Source of the DNA: an uncultured Oscillospiraceae bacterium
GTDB taxonomy: Bacteria; Bacillota; Clostridia; Oscillospirales; Oscillospiraceae
Length of the DNA stretch: 13,866 nt
NCBI GenBank assembly: GCA_944385775.1
Contig: CALWYM010000052.1
Location: 1 to 13,866 of the forward strand
Direction: 5' to 3'
Below the pieces are notes generated by a model that saw nothing but the letters and a program-made list of their open reading frames with translations, searched no databases and was not told the origin of the DNA. Made by a program: the position numbers and the translations under genes. Positions 12,897-13,866 of this stretch are shown here, in pieces. Each line of letters begins with the position of its first letter. Position 1 is the first letter of the stretch.

Positions 12897-12924
12897 ACTT
12901 TAAAAGTTACAAATCGTATCTCAA
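12897..12924 (-). promoter_or_regulatory. Candidate promoter of the G5-M23 gene
   Basis: On the minus strand TTGAGA (12919-12924, 5 of 6) lies 16 bases from TAAAGT (12897-12902, 4 of 6). The weak -10 suggests dependence on an activator, and the WalR-type box begins two bases upstream of the -35. A small CCGG-TTTTT-CCGG hairpin (12880-12892) follows near the predicted start. Confidence 0.4.
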
Positions 12925-12926
12925 AA

Positions 12927-12943
12927 GTAACAAAGTGGTTACA
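12927..12943 (-). promoter_or_regulatory. WalR (YycF)-type box upstream of the G5-M23 gene
   Basis: On the minus strand TGTAAC-CACTT-TGTTAC matches the published WalR box TGTWAH-N5-TGTWAH at every position. A further half-site TGTAAC lies at 12906-12911, 21 bases from the second half-site, two helical turns away. WalR controls cell-wall hydrolases in Gram-positive bacteria, which matches the gene downstream. Confidence 0.6.
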
Positions 12944-12995
12944 ATGATAACTCATACAAGGTGTCAAAGTCAAGGGTATTAAGTCGAAGTTTTTA

Positions 12996-13125
12996 TGGTA
13001 TAATCCACAAATTTCAGTATTTCGCCGGATTTTTCACCTTATTTTTTCATAAAATTCCATTATTTATGAAGCAAATTCTGTATTTTTACAGTAATGGTAA
13101 TATATTTTTCACCGGGGAATAGAAT
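12996..13125 (+). promoter_or_regulatory. Promoter region of yabP-yabQ with several weak candidates
   Basis: The 312-base gap between the G5-M23 gene and yabP has no ORF; its right part should drive yabP. Candidates on the plus strand are: an extended -10 TGGTATAAT (12996-13004) with a poor -35; CATAAAAT (13048-13055), close to the sigma-E -10 CATACANT, with a poor -35 GGATTTT 14 bases upstream; and TAATATA (13098-13104) close to the sigma-E -35 KMATATT, 13 bases from AATAGAAT. yabP is sigma-E-dependent in Bacillus. I cannot choose between them by eye. Confidence 0.35.
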
Positions 13126-13169
13126 TAATCTGTGAAGAAAAAGACCCTCAGGGTGAAAGGAGCACATAA

Positions 13170-13460
13170 ATGGGATACGATGAAAAATACACAAACAGCG
13201 AGACGCCTCACAGCCTTGTAATGGAGGGGAGGAAGCGCCTTAGCATTTCAGGAATAACAGATGTGGAGAGCTTTAATGACGAGGAGATACGAATGAGCAG
13301 TTCCCGGTGGGTAATGACCGTAGGGGGAGAGGGGCTGCACATGGAAAAGCTCAGCGTTGACACGGGAGATGTGATAATTACGGGGAGGATAAATCTTATA
13401 GAGTATGACGACGGAGCCGGGGCAAGCGTAGGCGGATTTTTCTCGCGGTTTTTCAAGTAA
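13170..13460 (+). CDS. yabP: Sporulation protein YabP
   Basis: A 96-residue protein of the YabP/YqfC family. HSLVMEGRKRLSISGITDVESFNDEEIRM is the family's core, followed by a beta-rich half (GLHMEKLSVDTGDVIITGRINLIEY) and a basic-aromatic tail ending FFSRFFK. It is needed during sporulation; in Bacillus the gene belongs to the mother-cell sigma-E regulon, and the exact biochemical role is not known. The ATG at 13170-13172 has a perfect AAAGGAG seven bases upstream. It is immediately followed by yabQ, the arrangement seen in Bacillus and clostridia, which strengthens both calls. Confidence 0.93.
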   Translation: MGYDEKYTNSETPHSLVMEGRKRLSISGITDVESFNDEEIRMSSSRWVMTVGGEGLHMEKLSVDTGDVIITGRINLIEYDDGAGASVGGFFSRFFK

Positions 13461-13866
13461 ATGGAGCTTAGCATATCTTACCAGCTTTTTCAGCTGCTGC
13501 TCCCATTTTTCGGCGGCGTTGCGGCAGGGCTGCTTTACGATATTCTCGGTCCATTCCGAAAGCTGAGCCGCCGGGGGTTTACTAAATCTTTATGGGACGC
13601 TTTTTACTGGCTTCTGTGCGCCGTAATGCTTTTCTCCATAGGGCTGTGGGCAGGTCAGGGACGGCTTCGGTTTATGATGTGGGTCCTTGCCGGGCTGGGA
13701 GCCGTTGTATATTCCCTTTTGCTGCGCAGGTGTTTTTGTCTTTTTGTGGACTTCATGGCCTCCGGCGTGGGATATATAGTCGGTTCCGCAGCCATGCCGG
13801 TAAAAATTTTACAAGGTTACTTGAGAAAATTTCTTCTTTTCTTAAAAAAGGGCTTTTCATTTTTGG
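13461..13866 (+). CDS. yabQ: Spore cortex biosynthesis protein YabQ, truncated by window end
   Basis: The ATG directly abuts the yabP stop (TAAATG), so translation is probably coupled; no strong ribosome binding site is visible. The 135 codons present show no stop before the window ends. They encode a multi-pass membrane protein: QLLLPFFGGVAAGLLYDIL, then a basic FRKLSRRG loop, then hydrophobic helices at about 48-64, 72-87 and 92-110. This matches YabQ, a membrane protein in the mother-cell compartment required for the spore cortex. Family members are usually longer, with a basic C-terminal tail, so the rest lies outside. In many genomes a divIC-type septum gene follows, but it cannot be seen here. 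Confidence 0.9.
   Translation, partial: MELSISYQLFQLLLPFFGGVAAGLLYDILGPFRKLSRRGFTKSLWDAFYWLLCAVMLFSIGLWAGQGRLRFMMWVLAGLGAVVYSLLLRRCFCLFVDFMASGVGYIVGSAAMPVKILQGYLRKFLLFLKKGFSFL

Noticed and set aside
1..13866. Search for CRISPR arrays, insertion sequences, prophage genes or toxin-antitoxin pairs
   Set aside because: No spaced repeats, transposase motifs, terminal inverted repeats or phage-type proteins were seen; all real ORFs are chromosomal in character.

Overview
The window looks like chromosomal DNA of a spore-forming, low-to-mid GC Firmicute of class Clostridia, probably Ruminococcaceae/Oscillospiraceae-like. The evidence is the set of sporulation-type genes (bofA, a SpoIIQ-like M23 protein, yabP, yabQ), a GSI-alpha glutamine synthetase close to that of Bacillus, near-consensus sigma-A promoters, strong AAAGGAG-type ribosome binding sites, two likely TTG starts and many intrinsic terminators. 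The genus assignment is inference. I see no mobile element, CRISPR array, rRNA or tRNA, so this is mainly core chromosome.

Layout. From 1 to 10118 every gene lies on the minus strand. In transcription order these are eno (enolase), a small DUF1858 redox-disulfide protein, glnS (glutaminyl-tRNA synthetase), a SpoIIQ-like LytM protein, dCMP deaminase, a candidate small RNA or attenuated leader, then a compact run of PAP2 phosphatase, bofA, an SDR reductase (probably the EF-P 5-aminopentanone reductase type), ruvX/yqgF and dapF. After these come glnA and the first codons of a GtrA-like gene at the left edge. Most units before the PAP2 run are monocistronic, each with its own promoter and hairpin terminator. 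From 10408 the order changes: a plus-strand serine carboxypeptidase (S10) diverges from eno and converges on a minus-strand G5-M23 cell-wall peptidase, and the plus-strand pair yabP-yabQ runs off the right edge.

How the genes fit together. glnA and glnS both handle glutamine, but each has its own promoter. dapF supplies meso-diaminopimelate for peptidoglycan. The G5-M23 peptidase probably remodels peptidoglycan and is preceded by a perfect WalR-type box. The PAP2 protein may recycle a lipid phosphate. BofA, the SpoIIQ-like protein, YabP and YabQ belong to the sporulation programme, and the SpoIIQ-like gene is preceded by a sequence resembling a sigma-F promoter.

Most promising for follow-up: (1) the 4865-5013 segment, which has promoter, hairpin, C-rich linker and terminator but no ORF; (2) the WalR box at 12927-12943; (3) the sigma-F-like promoter at 6551-6580 in front of a LytM protein that keeps its zinc ligands but has Asn in place of one catalytic His; (4) the glnA leader with competing hairpins. 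I found no obviously new multi-gene system here.
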